Of a DNA stretch of 64,000 bases, positions 21,348 to 32,350 are shown piece after piece. Position 1 is the stretch's first letter; every line of letters begins with the position of its first letter. Position numbers and translations under genes: made by a program. The stretch is taken from contig OZ038378.1 in NCBI GenBank assembly GCA_964036045.1, positions 177,776,341 through 177,840,340 on the forward strand. Reading direction: 5' to 3'. The notes under the pieces were generated by a model. That model did no database searches and was not told the DNA's origin. It saw only the letters and a program-made list of their open reading frames with translations. This DNA is from Eutreptiella sp. 'Long Island Sound 2002' (Eukaryota > Euglenozoa > Euglenophyceae > Eutreptiales > Eutreptiaceae).

Positions 21348-21751
21348 GACGCAACACTGGGATGGCCAGCGCCATGGGTCTGCAAGCGCATGCAGCGAGG
21401 CTTGCAGCAGTACAGCCTGCAGGCCAATGGGCGTCGGAGTCGTTTCCCAATACGCCCCCTAATGCCGCCACTGCCATGGGTCTTGCGTCCCCAGAGCCCA
21501 CCAGTATCACCAAACTTGCGGCAACATCCACCCCGGTACAACCAACCAGTGCACTCGCAGAGCTATACCCGGAACCGCCAGAGATGGACCTCGAGAGCGC
21601 TCGGTTGCTGAGGCAGTCCGTGCCGGGTCACTCCGTGTCCAAAGGCTTTTTGCAGGTCGTGCTGGCGATACTCGGATTCAAGAGCTGCTGCGACGTTGCA
21701 CTGGAGGATGATGTTGCCAAGGATCTGCATGCCAGAGGGTACTATGAATAG
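21348..21751 (+). CDS. unrecognised terminal exon, Ala/Pro-rich then compact C-terminus
   Basis: The acceptor is convincing: CTGACTCTTCTTGACAG ends at 21347. From there the frame is open to a TAG at 21749. The first part is Ala/Thr/Pro-rich (AARLAAVQPAGQWASESF). The last 50 residues look folded: MDLESARLLRQSV, KGFLQVVLAILGFKSCCDVA, then an acidic end DLHARGYYE. I do not recognise the family. The composition fits the 18532-19080 exon upstream on the same strand, with a 2.3-2.5 kb intron between them, which is normal for this locus judging from the thioredoxin reductase gene. Confidence 0.45.
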
Positions 21752-21829
21752 CGCTCGCATCATTTACCGCGCAGCAAGGGGCTGATGCCTCCGAATATAT
21801 TTATACTCGGGGGATTTTGGTAGGTCCGT

Positions 21830-21945
21830 ACGGCACTGCACCTGTGGAGGGCACTGCCGTGGTAGACAGCACTGGGCCGGCGGAGGGCAGTGCACTTGCC
21901 GAAGGAATTGCACCTGCAGGCAGTACTGTAACAGGCCAGTGTGGC
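21830..21945. repeat. 18-bp minisatellite, about six units
   Basis: Units built on GGCACTGCACCTGTGGAG-like sequence repeat every 18 bases with changes. They keep a 6-residue period in one frame (GTAPVE, GTAVVD, STGPAE, GSALAE). It lies 80 bases after the stop of the previous exon. Coding status is unknown. Confidence 0.5.
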
Positions 21946-22660
21946 AGGCTGCATTGTGCTGTGCAGTGGCATTCGTGTTGTTGCACAGTGGCCACCGCTG
22001 ACCCTACCAACTGATGCCCGATAACCCATTTCATCCATTGTAACATCGGGGGCGCACCATGTGGTGGGCCCGCGCTGTGCGAAAAGGAGGCTATTTTGAT
22101 CCCCTTTTCCCCATAGGTGACCGCAGTAACTACTGTGTTCCGAGACACAGGACTGCTCAGATTCTTACTCAGTCCAAAAAGTCAGCTGATGTATTTCCCA
22201 CTAAAAATGCCAGATTGCTGTGTAAATCAGCTGTTTTTGCCCTGTGGATGTAGCTCCTGGTGGTGGGTGGTTTTCAAGGTTGTCTCAGGAACGCTAATTT
22301 ACGATTGGGCACTGTGCGCACGCTATACAGAAACGCCCCCATTGCTCTGCGCCGTGAAAATGTGTGGGTCTGTGCAGTCGTGTGGGGGACTTGTCCATAA
22401 GATGCACACCGTGCGCCCTGTTGGGGTCAGAGGCCTGTGTTGACCGCCGGTGTCCATCCGCAGCCACCAAACAATGGGCGCACGCCATTGTCCGAATGTC
22501 AACGCCGTCGGGTACTAGTCAGCTGGGTAGCCTCACCCACAGAAGCAACGTGTGCCAACACATACAACAAGTGCCTCACAAAATCTTCACACATCCCAGC
22601 GACTTCCCCGGCACGCAGACAACAGAGACCAAGTCACCACAACCGCCCTCACCGGCTCCT
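21946..22660. other. no recognisable gene
   Basis: Only short mixed frames are present. No repeats or motifs stood out beyond the adjacent minisatellite. Confidence 0.35.
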
Positions 22661-22990
22661 GTTGCACAGGAAATGTCGGATGAGGAGGCAGTGGGAGGAT
22701 CAGACTAGCCGAGCCCTTTTTACCACGGGCCATGGGGATTGTTCGAGTTCGAGCTCTAATTCTAGTTCTAGTTCAAGTTCAAGTTCAAGTTCTACTTCTG
22801 AACCGCAGCCCAAACCACAACCCCAGCCTACACCTGCGAAACCCAAGCCCAAACCCAAGCCCAAACCCAGGGTTAAAGTCGGGATAGTTAATACAAAAGT
22901 AGGGCGCGCTGGGCAAATTTTCTCCCTTACGCCAGCAAAACAGCTGCAATGCAAACAAACAAGTCAGTTGGTGGTAGGATCACGCAAACG
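22661..22990 (+). pseudogene. Ser-run and Lys-Pro-rich segment, transposase-tail-like
   Basis: The plus frame reads a run of about 20 serines from degenerate TTCAAG/TTCGAG/TTCTAG hexamers (about 22738-22798). A Gln-Pro to Lys-Pro tail follows (TPAKPKPKPKPKPRVKVG). The Lys-Pro tail is shared in style with the pogo-type fragment at 2.7 kb. The sequence right after it is shared with DNA following the piggyBac-type tail at 12.5 kb. That combination makes a decayed transposase C-terminus the best guess. A disordered host protein is the alternative. The hexamer run also gives an uninterrupted Glu-Leu repeat on the minus strand, which I regard as a shadow. Confidence 0.35.
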
Positions 22991-23144
22991 GGCACACACG
23001 ACACCACGCTCCCACACAACAACACAGGGTGTTCACAGTCTTTGCACATATGCCTCCAGCCCCCCAAAACGACAGATACCCATCGGTCCTTTGCCCCCAT
23101 CGCCCGTAGTCCCCCTCCCCCAGGGAGCACTGATGGATGATGCA

Positions 23145-23218
23145 CAGTACATTTTGTGAGTTCTCTGCTTTCAGAGACGTGCAGTACATTTTGTGAGTTC
23201 TCTGCTTTCAGAGACGTG
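23145..23218. repeat. 37-bp tandem duplication
   Basis: The block CAGTACATTTTGTGAGTTCT continuing to AGAGACGTG is present twice in tandem, starting at 23145 and 23182, with no visible difference over 36 of 37 bases. This points to a very recent duplication. Confidence 0.7.
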
Positions 23219-23328
23219 GAACAGTATCCACAGAAGTCACCTACACACACAGCCCTGCCCCGGTGCTGGGTTAACTGTGCCCTCTGCATCCACAGCCACA
23301 CATAGGTCTCCCTCGTTAATAGCACATA

Positions 23329-23352
23329 CACACACACACACACACATGCACA
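23329..23352. repeat. CA microsatellite
   Basis: An uninterrupted CACACA run of about 20 bases continues as imperfect CACA/CGCA DNA to 23370. A second run lies at 23848-23872. Confidence 0.8.
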
Positions 23353-25365
23353 CACGCGCACACACACCACATGTTTTAAGTGCGCGGAGCAATTTTCGTT
23401 TCCGAAACATGATGGGTAGCAATGTTTTCCTTCTGCTGTTCACTGGGAGACAGTATGCAGGCCTTGTCTCTTCCTTTTTTGTTTTCATGCCCACATAGAG
23501 TTGCTGCACAAGCAGAATTGGAGCTCATTTTGTAAGCCGCAATGCTGGGGATCTCGCCCACAGCAAATTCCAGGACATTTCCGGAGCTGCATTCTCGGCC
23601 AGGGCAGAGAGCGCTTTGGGAGGTGGGCCAGGCAGAAGGCTGCGACCTTCGATGGTGGGCGGGTCGTGCCAAAATGCGATGCAGTCCACCAACAATATTC
23701 TTGGACGATAAAGGTTGTCCTCTGCAATCGGCAGGCGAACTGTTGGTTGGTGAGTGCTGTTAGCTTCCACACTTCCTTGCTACTGCTGTTGGGAGATGTC
23801 CTCCAGATCAGATTGGATTTTGCATTTGAGAGATCACACATACGCACACACACACACACACACACACACCCTGCTGACCCATGCTAGCGTTCCCCCCTAT
23901 ATGGGCAAACCAGCGCCCCGGACCTTGACAGTAGGCTGCCCTCCTTAATGTTGCCCCCCCAGCCCCCCACCCCGACACATGCACACGCACACGCGCACAT
24001 CTGCAGCCATCGGGTTTCACCTTTGGCTTAGTCAAAGAGCACATGCCAGTCTGGTGTGCGACACTGAGTTCTGACGGCCCTATTCGTTGGCACAAGTGCG
24101 CCCCGGGGGTACACATTTGGGGCAGGGAGCACATCACTAGCCCCAGAATAACGCTGTAACGCTCCTACAACGTCATTAGCATTCATTAGGGTCCCGACGC
24201 TGGGAAGCTGTCATTTCTTTGCCTACGGGACGAAGACACACACGAGACTCAGGACCGTCAGCCATTTTCTTCATTTTTCCTCAAACCCGGCTGACGCCTG
24301 GCCAGCGGTTAGGAATCAATGGCCAGCGGTTACCAGCCAGTCCTAGTGGATCGCAGTATTTTGCCCACTGTCCAATTTGTGCATTGTGCTTTGCTAATGC
24401 ACGGACGGTCACAGATTTTTTTTTTGTGGTTGAAAGCAGCCCAGAGTTCACCCCAAGACAACCCGATTAGAGCCGTCTGTTTGTACGGTGGTTTCGAAAG
24501 CGTTCCTTCCATTCCATTTGTTTCCATGGTTTCCCCCGCCACGTCTTTATTGTGGCAGATTGTCCTGCACTGTTCTATGCCTGCTGACCGGCTGAGGGCG
24601 CCTGCGCACTGTGCGCCCGCGACTGATGCGGTACTGTGCCGTACAGTGTGTTTCTTGAGAGTGCTCCGATGAAACTGAGGAAACAAGAAGACCCGCAGCA
24701 GTTACTCTCCTGGTTTGGCCCACTGCGCCGTGGGAAGCTCTGCAGGACATCCAGCACTGCCAGGGCCGCTGGTGTAACAGCATTCCCTGTGCAGCACGCA
24801 CACACTCAATCAAGGCGACCACTTGCCAAGCCTCCTTCTGCATCTCACAGACCCCATGCCACAAGGCACTCTCTAGCAGGGCGATCAGACAAGAAACAGA
24901 GTGCTATCCGCAATAAACATGGATGTGCACCGCGCACCAATGGTGCCATGAGGCATTGTGCACGAAACCACACCTCTGAACGGGTTTGGGCCTGTGGTAC
25001 TTACTGCGCAGTTGCTGTGGTACGATTATTTAGCGTTGCAGGTGCAGCGTGACAAGACTGGGATTACCCACCCTACGTCTGAACAACCCTGATTGGCCAT
25101 TTCTGCCTCGTCGCTTGCAATGATGCGTTGCCTGCCCCATTTTGTGGAAGGCGTTGGGGTCTGTATAGTTTGTTTCGGGGACGCCACAAGACACGTGACA
25201 CCAGGTTGGCGCTGGCTGACGGTTACGTCACCGGTTGGCATATGAAGTGCAAGTTGTACCACTTTGATGTTCATTCATTCATTCTGTGGCGGCCACCCCC
25301 GCCTCGGCAAGTTCGCGTGTGCTGTCCAGGCAAAGCTTGCAAAAGAGGGTGTAACCCTGACATAG

Positions 25366-25596
25366 GAGGTTGAGTTGGTGGTCAGATTTGTGTTTCTCTT
25401 CTGGGGCACCAGCTCAGCTCTGAGCCAAAACGCTTCATACCGTTTTGATGTGCCAATCGTATGGGACGAGGTTTTCTTTTTCCGTCCAAAGGCCTGGTAC
25501 AAACGCTTCGAGGTGGAGCCATTGGACAAATGTTCATGGAAGCGGGACCCCTGCCTAGCCCTGCACATCTTGATCCAGTACAGTCAACTCAGGATG
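25366..25596 (+). CDS. unrecognised internal exon, 77 codons
   Basis: The exon is bounded by an acceptor (CCTGACATAG) and a strong donor (AGGATG then GTGAGC). It is exactly 231 bases and phase 0 at both ends, the same pattern as the thioredoxin reductase exons at 47-63 kb. The product has a hydrophobic start (ELVVRFVFLFWGTSSALS, possibly a membrane segment or buried strand). It continues with an aromatic-rich part containing DVPIVWDEVFFFRPKAWYKR and CLALHILIQYSQLRM. It does not match a family I can name. The frame stays open past the donor, so read-through is an alternative. Confidence 0.5.
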
Positions 25597-25654
25597 GTGA
25601 GCGAGGACAAAGGCGACGGAGCCCGGTCCAAGAACCAGCAAGCTGGGCCTTCAG

Positions 25655-25913
25655 AACTGTGCCGATCAACAACGCCCGCTCATCACCGCTTGCTTACCAC
25701 AGAACCAAACCATTCAGAGCGTTTTTCTGAAGAAGGCCGTAAGAAGACCCTCTCCATTTTGGGTCATGCCCCTTATGCGGTTCCTCAACGGGGGCATCGC
25801 CTTTGAGTACAGCCAGCGATTATACGTCATCCGCAGTTGCCGTGCAGATCCTCTTAGGCCTCTGGTTCATGTGATGCTTCTGTCCACATGGCACCCCAGA
25901 ACACCCACTAGCG
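25655..25913 (+). CDS. unrecognised exon following 25366-25596
   Basis: After a 58-base intron (donor GTGAGC, acceptor GGGCCTTCAG), a frame in phase with the previous exon reads NCADQQRPLITACLPQNQ. It continues through VFLKKAVRRPSPFWVMPLMR, FLNGGIAFEYSQRLYVIRS and a further hydrophobic stretch. A donor-like GCG then GTAATG at 25914 may end it; otherwise the frame runs to a stop near 25945. The composition is that of a folded protein, with Trp, Phe and Tyr well represented and no low complexity. The 58-base intron is much shorter than the reductase introns and is the weak point of this model. Function unknown. Confidence 0.4.
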
Positions 25914-26756
25914 GTAATGCTTGTACTGTGGAATGCCAGCATTAGGATCTTCCCACCATTCGTCATGCATTTTGGGAAATGCTCAAATTGGAATGCAAAA
26001 TAAGTGCACGCGATTTTGGTATGGATGCTTTTTCCGACGTTCCCGGTGCTGGAGGTTGAACCACACGTCATTGGACACCTCCAACCGCACAGTTGCACCC
26101 ATGCCTGGTTAGGGATCATTTACACATCTTTGCCTCTGCATAAACGCAGTTGTGCTCAGGCACATGGGGCGCATTTTTCGCGAGCTTTGTTGCCTTACTG
26201 CTCTGTGAGTGTGCTCGCCACATGCCGGAACAGACAAGGATGTGATGTAAATTTCTTTTCTCAGCATGGAGTGCAGCGCAGTGTTTTCCCTGGTGCTCCC
26301 CCACCTTCTCAGCTGGTGCTGGGGCCCCCTCTGTCTATGCAACGAATCAGAAGTTAGTGGGGGCGTAAGTTGATGTATGATCCCGAGTTTTATTTTTGTT
26401 GTGTTGTGCCCCAATGCATCTGAATATTCCCAAATGAATATGAATATCTGAGGTGGAGGTTGGCCAGAATGTTATTTTATAAAGCCGAGCACATCATGGC
26501 AGTAATGGCTTCGGCAACTGAAATCTGCTGGTCAGTTCGTTTTCCAATTCCATGGTATCATATCGCCAAAGTGCAGTTCATCCTGCAGATGCTCCACCCC
26601 CAGGTGGCAGCTTTTGTTGCCCAGTGACATCGAGCACACAGGTCTACGTTGTTGTTGGTTTTTTTGAACAGTTGCAGCAGTCCGCACTTCCCATCCAAGT
26701 TGCCCCCGGTCACACAACTACATCATCTGTGTTGCCCAAAAGTGGCCAGAAACAAT
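25914..26756. other. no recognisable gene
   Basis: The stretch between the unrecognised exons and the large repeat array has short frames only. The frame at 26552-26758 is open, but its composition is unremarkable. Confidence 0.35.
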
Positions 26757-26917
26757 GAAATCACCTCGAAGAGGGTTGTTAGATCAAGCGCAGGTGCGTA
26801 CGCCATATACCCCCCCTTTTTGGGGATCATTCGCGTACGATACCCCAAGGTATGGTACCAGATGTCCAACCCCTTGTAAAATCATTTTAGGAGAGAAAAT
26901 GATTCCCCAGTGAAAAT

Positions 26918-28470
26918 TCTATTGCCTTCGGCAAGTCCACCTCGCAGAGAATCTACTCCAAGCAACACACACACAAAATAGGGAAAAAACGACATAAATA
27001 CGGCCTAAAACATGCTTTACATAGCTTGGATGGTCGTTATGGGTGGTCACAATATCAAAAATATAGGTTTCGAAAACTTCGATTTTTGAGCTGGCCAGGG
27101 TGAAAAACTGCATAAGCAGGATCTGTACCCATCCCTTGGGAGACCACCCCCCCCCCCGGACCTAATACCCAAATAGGGTGAAAAACACGTAAAATATACG
27201 GCCTAAAACATGCTTTACGTACCTTGGATGGTCATTTTAGGTGGTTACAATATCATAAAAACAAGTTTCGAAAACTTCGATTTTTGAGCTGCCCAGGGTG
27301 AAAAACTGCATGAGCAGGTTGTGTACCAATCCCTTGGGAGACCCCCCCCTTGGACCTAATACCCAAATGGGGTGAAAAACACATAAATACGGCCTAAAAC
27401 ATGCTTAACATAGCTTGGATGGTCATATCGTGTGGTCACAATATCATAAAAACAAGTTTCGAAAACTTTGATTTTTGAGCTGCCCAGGGTGGAAAACTGC
27501 ATCAAGCAGGTTGTGTACCGACCCCCCCTTTTTTTGGGTCGAAAATCATGAATCTTTTTTTTTTTCCATTTTGAGCCGAAAAAGTGTTTCCGGGTCCCGA
27601 CTCCATGGGGTTTGTATGGGACGGAGTGGGACAAGCGCTATTGCAGTTTATGCACTTTTCAGCCATTTTTGGTATGTTGGGGGTTTTGGCGACCTCAGTG
27701 ACCCCGTGGTATCCACTCTGAGGGGTGTGAGTGGGGATGTTGTGACAGTATATGCCTACTAGGATACGAAAGGACGTTTTTTGCAGTCTCTAGCCTTGCC
27801 GAGGGCCGCTCAAATGCCCGTGGCAACGACGCGAAATGGCTGTTTCCACCAATAATGGCCTAGTGAAGGGCCTAGTAGGGCCGGTACACAACCTGCTTGA
27901 TGCAGTTTTCCACCCTGGGCAGCTCAAAAATCAAAGTTTTCGAAACTTGTTTTTATGATATTGTGACCACACGATATGACCATCCAAGCTATGTTAAGCA
28001 TGTTTTAGGCCGTATTTATGTGTTTTTCACCCCATTTGGGTATTGGGTCCCGGGGGGGGGGGGGGGCTCCCAAGGGATGGGTACACAACCTGCTGATGCA
28101 GTTTTTCAAAAATCAAAGTTTTGGAAACTTGTTTTTATGATATTGTGACCACTTAAAATGACCATCCAAGCTATGTAAAGCATGTTTTAGGCCGTATTTA
28201 CGTGCTTTTCACCCTATTCGGGTATTAGGTCCGGGGGTCTCCCAAGGGATGGGTACACAACCTGCTCATGCAGTTTTTCACCCCAGGCAGCTCAAAAATC
28301 GAAGTTTTTGAAACCTATTTTTTTTTGATATTGTGATCACCTAAAATGATCATCCAAGGTATGTAAAGCATGTTTTAGGCCGTATTTATATCGTTTTTCC
28401 CTATTTTGTGTGTGTGTTGCTTGGAGTAGATTCTCTGCGAGGTGGACTTGCCGAAGGCAATAGAATTTTT
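26918..28470. repeat. large palindrome: ~580-600-bp inverted arms around a 368-bp loop
   Basis: The arm at 26918-27520 contains the closing block and three inverted units. The arm at 27889-28470 contains three direct units and the closing block. The innermost 50 bases are exact reverse complements (CGGTACACAACCTGCTTGAT begins the right arm), and so are the outermost ~55. The loop is one copy of block B. Arm interiors differ slightly in unit length and G-run length. Confidence 0.8.
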
Positions 28471-28626
28471 TTTTCACATTTCGACTTTTTCTGAAACCCT
28501 TCTGTTGCCCCTAGGATGGGTTTGGGTGATCATTTGATGACAATACGGGTACTAGAGCACCCATGGGGACCCATGTAGTGGCCAGTGGGCCCATCTAGCC
28601 CGAGCCATGGGCCCCCCAAAAGCTTC

Positions 28627-28903
28627 AAAATCACCTCGCGGAGGTTGTTAGATCAAAGCCAGGCAGGCATATATAGGGGAAAACGCCACATACCCCCCCA
28701 TTTTGGGCCTTTTTGGGCCTATTCGCGTACCCTACCCCAAGGGGTTGAATTGTTAGTTGAACCCCTTGCAAAATCATTATTTTGTCCAATAAACGCATCC
28801 CCCAATGAGTTTTTGGTCCGGACCCCCCCCCAGACCCCCCCCACTTGAAACCCACTTTTTGGAGCTTTTGAGGGAGGTGGGGCGGTGGGGGGGGGGGGGG
28901 GGA
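28627..28903 (+). repeat. block A of the array (full copy)
   Basis: Begins AAAATCACCTCGCGGAGGTT, continues with a TATAGGGGAAAACGCCACAT part, CGCGTACCCTACCCCAAGG, and AATCATTATTTTGTCCAATAA. It ends in a C run, CACTTGAAACCCACTTTTTG-like DNA and a G run of about 16. Near-identical copy at 30675-30960, partial copies at 26757-26915, 49140-49300 and 63390-63545. It is therefore also an independent dispersed repeat. Confidence 0.75.
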
Positions 28904-29270
28904 AATGACCTCCCCTTTTTTTGGATCGAAAATCATAAATCTTTTGGTTTTTTTTCGATTTTGAGCCAGAAAAGTTTTTCCGGGTCCCGACTCCATGGGG
29001 TTTGTATGGGGTGGAGTGGGACGAGCGCTGATGCAGTTTATGCACTTTTCAGCCATTTCGGCTATTTGGACGATTTTAGCGACCTTGGTGACCCCGTGGT
29101 ACCCGCTCTAAAGGTTGCAAGCATGGATGTTGTGGCAGTATATGCCTACTAGGATACGAAAGGACGTTTTTTGCAGTCTATAGTCTTGCCGACGGCCGGT
29201 CAAAACCCGTGCGAAAGACGCCAAATGACTGATTCCACCAATAATGGTTTGCATGAATGGTAACGGTACA
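28904..29270 (+). repeat. block B of the array
   Basis: Starts with a T run and GGATCGAAAATCAT, contains TTCCGGGTCCCGACTCCATG, ATGCAGTTTATGCACTTTTC, ATATATGCCTACTA-like and GATACGAAAGGACGTTTTTT, and ends CCACCAATAATGG. Copies lie at 27521-27888 (loop of the palindrome) and 30961-31315. Block B always precedes a run of direct units. Confidence 0.75.
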
Positions 29271-30674
29271 CAACCTGCTCATGCAGTTTTTCAGCCTGGG
29301 CAGCTCAAAAATAGAAGCTTTCGAAACGTATCTTTTTGATATTGTGACCACACAAAAGGGTCATCCAACCTATGTAAAGCATGTTTTAGGCCGTATTTAT
29401 GTGTTTTTCACATTATTTGGGTATTGGGTCTGGGGGGGGGGGGGGTCCAAGGGATTGGTACACAACCTGCTTGTGCAGTTTTTCACCCTGGTCACCTCAA
29501 AAATCGAAGTTTCGGACACTTATTTTATTGACATTGTGACCACTCACAATGACCATCCAAGGTATGTTAAGCATGTTTTAGGCCGTATTTATGTATTTTT
29601 CACCTTTTGGGGGGGGCAAGGGGTCTCCCAAGGGATTAGTACGCAAGCTGCTTATGCAGTTTTACACCCTTGGCAGCTCAGAAATCGAAGTTTCCGAAAC
29701 TTGTTTTTTTGATATCGTGACCACACAAAATGACCATCCAACCTATTTAAAGCATGTTTTAGGCCGTATTTATGTGTTTTTCACATTATTTGGGTATTGG
29801 GTCCGGGGGGGGGGGGGGGTTCCCAAGGGACCGGTACACACCCTTGGCAGCTCAGAAATGGAAGTTTCGGAAACTTGTTTTTTTGATATCGTGACTACAC
29901 AAAATGACCATCCAACCTATGTAAAGCATGTTTCTAGCAGTATTTATGTGGTTTTCACATTATTTGGATATTGGGTCCGGGGGGGGAGGGGTTCCCAAGG
30001 GATTGGTACACAACCTGCTCATGCAGTTTTTCACCCTTGGCGGCTCAAAAATCGAAGTTTCCGACACTTTTTTTTTTGATATCGTGACCACACAAAATGA
30101 ACATCCATGCTATGTAAAGCATGTTTTAGGCCGTATTTATGTAGTTTCCACCCTATTTTGGGTGTGTGTTGCTCGGGGTAGATTCTCTGCGAGGTGGACT
30201 TGCCGAAGGCAATAGAGTTGCTGTTTGTAGGTGGTTCACTGGCCTTTGGTGTGTGCACAAACTGCTTGAGCAGTTTTCCACCCTCTACAGGTCCAAAATG
30301 GAAAATTTGCAAAACATTTTTTTGATATTGTGACCACTTACAATGATGAAATATCCTATCCAAAGCATGTTTTAGCCCCTCTTACTGTGTTTTTCACCCT
30401 ATTTGGGTGTGGGGGGGGGGGGGGCTCCCAAGGGGTCTAGGGCATAACCTGCTTGATGCAGTTTTTCACCCTCGGCAGCTGAAAAATGGAAATTTTCGAA
30501 ACTGATTTTTTTGATACTTTGACCATCCACAATGATCAAATATCCTATGTAAAGCATGTTTTAGCCCCTGTTTATGTGTTTTTCACCCTATTTGGGTGTT
30601 GAGGCGGGGGGCTCCCAAGGGGTCTAGGGCACAACCTGCTTACGCAATTTTCCCGCCTCAGCAGTTCAAAAATG

Positions 30675-30960
30675 GAAATCACCTCGCAGAGGTTGTTAGA
30701 TCAAAGCCAGGTATATAGGGGAAAACACCACATACCCCTCATTTTGGCCTTTTTGGGCCTATTTGCGTACCCTACCCCAAGGGGTTGAATTGTTACTTGA
30801 ACCCCTTGTAAAATCATTATTTTGTCCAATAAACGCATCCCCCAATGAGTTTTTGGTCCGGACCCCCCCCCCCCCCCCAGACCCCCCCCCACTTGAAACC
30901 CACTTTTTTGAGGTTTTGAGGGAGGTTGAGGGGGTGGGGGGGGGGGGGGGGTGGGGGGGT
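30675..30960 (+). repeat. block A of the array (second full copy)
   Basis: Same order as 28627-28903, with a longer C run (about 30866-30880) and a longer, interrupted G run at the end (30930-30962). Confidence 0.75.
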
Positions 30961-32350
30961 GGGGAAATGGCCTCCCCTTTTTTTGGGTCGAAAATCTTGA
31001 ATCTTTTGATTTTTTTCCATTTTGAGCCGAAAAAGTGTTTCCGGGTCCCGACTCCATGGGGTTTGTGAGCGCTTATGCAGTTTATGCACTTTTCGGCCAT
31101 TTTTGGTACGTTGGCGGTTTTGGCGACCTCGGTGACCCCGTGGTATCCACTTTGAGGGGTGTGAGTGGGGATGTTGTGACTATATATGCCTACTACGATA
31201 CGAAAGGACGTTTTTTGCAGTCTCTAGCCTTGCTGAGAGCCGGTCACAACCCGTGGCAACGGCGCGAAATGGCTGTTTCCACCAATAATGGCCTAGTGAA
31301 TGGGCTGGTACACAACCTGCTTGATGCAGTTCTCCACCCTGGGCAGCTCAAAAATCGAAGTTTTCGAAACTTGTTTTTATGATATTGTAACCACCTAAAA
31401 TGACCATCCAAGGTATGTTAAGCATGTTTTGGGCCGTATTTCCATGTTTTTCACCCCATTTGGGTATTAGGTCCAAGGGGGGGGGGGTCTCCCAAGGGAT
31501 TGGTACACAACCTGCTCATGCAGCTTTTCACCTTGGGCAGCTCAAAAATGGAAGTTTTGGAAACCTATATTTTTGATGTTATGACCACCCCAAATGACCA
31601 TCCAAGCTATGTAAAGCATGTTTTAGGCCGTATTTACGTGTTTTTCACCCTATTCGGGTATTGGGCGCACGGGGGGCACGGGGGGTTGTCTCCCAAGGGA
31701 TGGGTACAGATCCTGCTTATGCAGTTTTTCACCCTGGCCAGCTAAAAAATCAAAGTTTTCAAAACCTATTTTTTTGATATTGTGACCATCCATAATGACC
31801 ATCCGAGCTATGTAAAGCATGTTTCTAGCAGTATTTATGTCGTTTTTCAACCTATTTGGGTATTCGCTGTTGAGGGGGGGGGGGGGGGCTCCCAAGGGAT
31901 GGGTACACAACCTGCTGATGCAGTTTTTTATCCTGGGCAGCTCAAAAATCGAAGTTTTCGAAACTTATTTTTCTGATACCGTTATCACTTAAAATGACCA
32001 CCCAAGCTATGTAAAGCATGTTTTAGGCCGTATTTATGTCGTTTTTTCCCTATTTTGTGTGTGAGTTGCTTGGAGTAGATTCTCTTCGAGGTGGACTTGC
32101 CGAAGGCAATAGAATTTCCGAAACTGATTTTTGTCATACTTTGACCATCCAAAATAATCAAATATCCTATGTATGCATGTTTCAGCCCCCCTTTATGTGT
32201 TTTTCACACTATTTGGGTGTGGGGGGGGGGGGGCTCCGAAGGGGTCTAGGGCACAACCTGCTTATGCAATTTTTCCGCCTCAGCAGCTCAAGAATGCTTG
32301 TCCCTCTCCCCCTCTTCCAGGTGCCTTGCCGAAGGCAATAGAATTTTTCG

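Larger units (their letters stand above)
22991..25364. other. no confidently recognised gene; microsatellites
   Basis: CA repeats lie at about 23329-23350 and 23848-23872, and a 37-bp tandem duplication at 23145-23218. Frames around 23520-23770 look weakly coding-like on the minus strand (NLYRPRILLVDCIAFWHD), but no splice sites or family could be assigned. A frame at 25128-25373 just upstream of the next exon may be another exon of that gene. Confidence 0.35.
26757..32350. repeat. higher-order repeat array (A block, B block, ~190-bp units)
   Basis: About 18 copies of a ~185-195-bp unit were counted by its anchor GCATGTTTTAGGCCGTATTT or its diverged forms. Three are inverted (26.93-27.52 kb) and 15 direct. 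Each unit reads CAACCTGCT-ATGCAGTTTTTC, CAGCTCAAAAATCGAAGTTT, GATATTGTGACCAC, CCATCCAAGCTATG, the anchor, TTTTTCACCCTATTTGGGTA, then a G run and CTCCCAAGGGAT. Two spacer blocks recur. Block A is at 26757-26915, 28627-28903 and 30675-30960. Block B is at 27521-27888, 28904-29270 and 30961-31315. A shared closing block (TCTCTGCGAGGTGGACTTGC) lies at 28432, 30182 and 32078, and inverted at 26930. The order A-B-units-closing block is repeated three times. It encodes nothing convincing, though long frames run through it because units are near-identical. Confidence 0.8.

Noticed and set aside
22738-22800. Glu-Leu repeat protein on the minus strand
   Set aside because: It is the complement of a degenerate hexamer run that encodes serines in the better-supported plus frame.
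28585-32340. Long open frames through the repeat array
   Set aside because: They recur because the repeat unit recurs. They run through G runs of varying length and change frame from unit to unit, so a repeat protein is unlikely.
26757-32350. CRISPR array
   Set aside because: Units are about 190 bases and differ throughout. There are no short identical repeats with unique spacers, and the host is eukaryotic.
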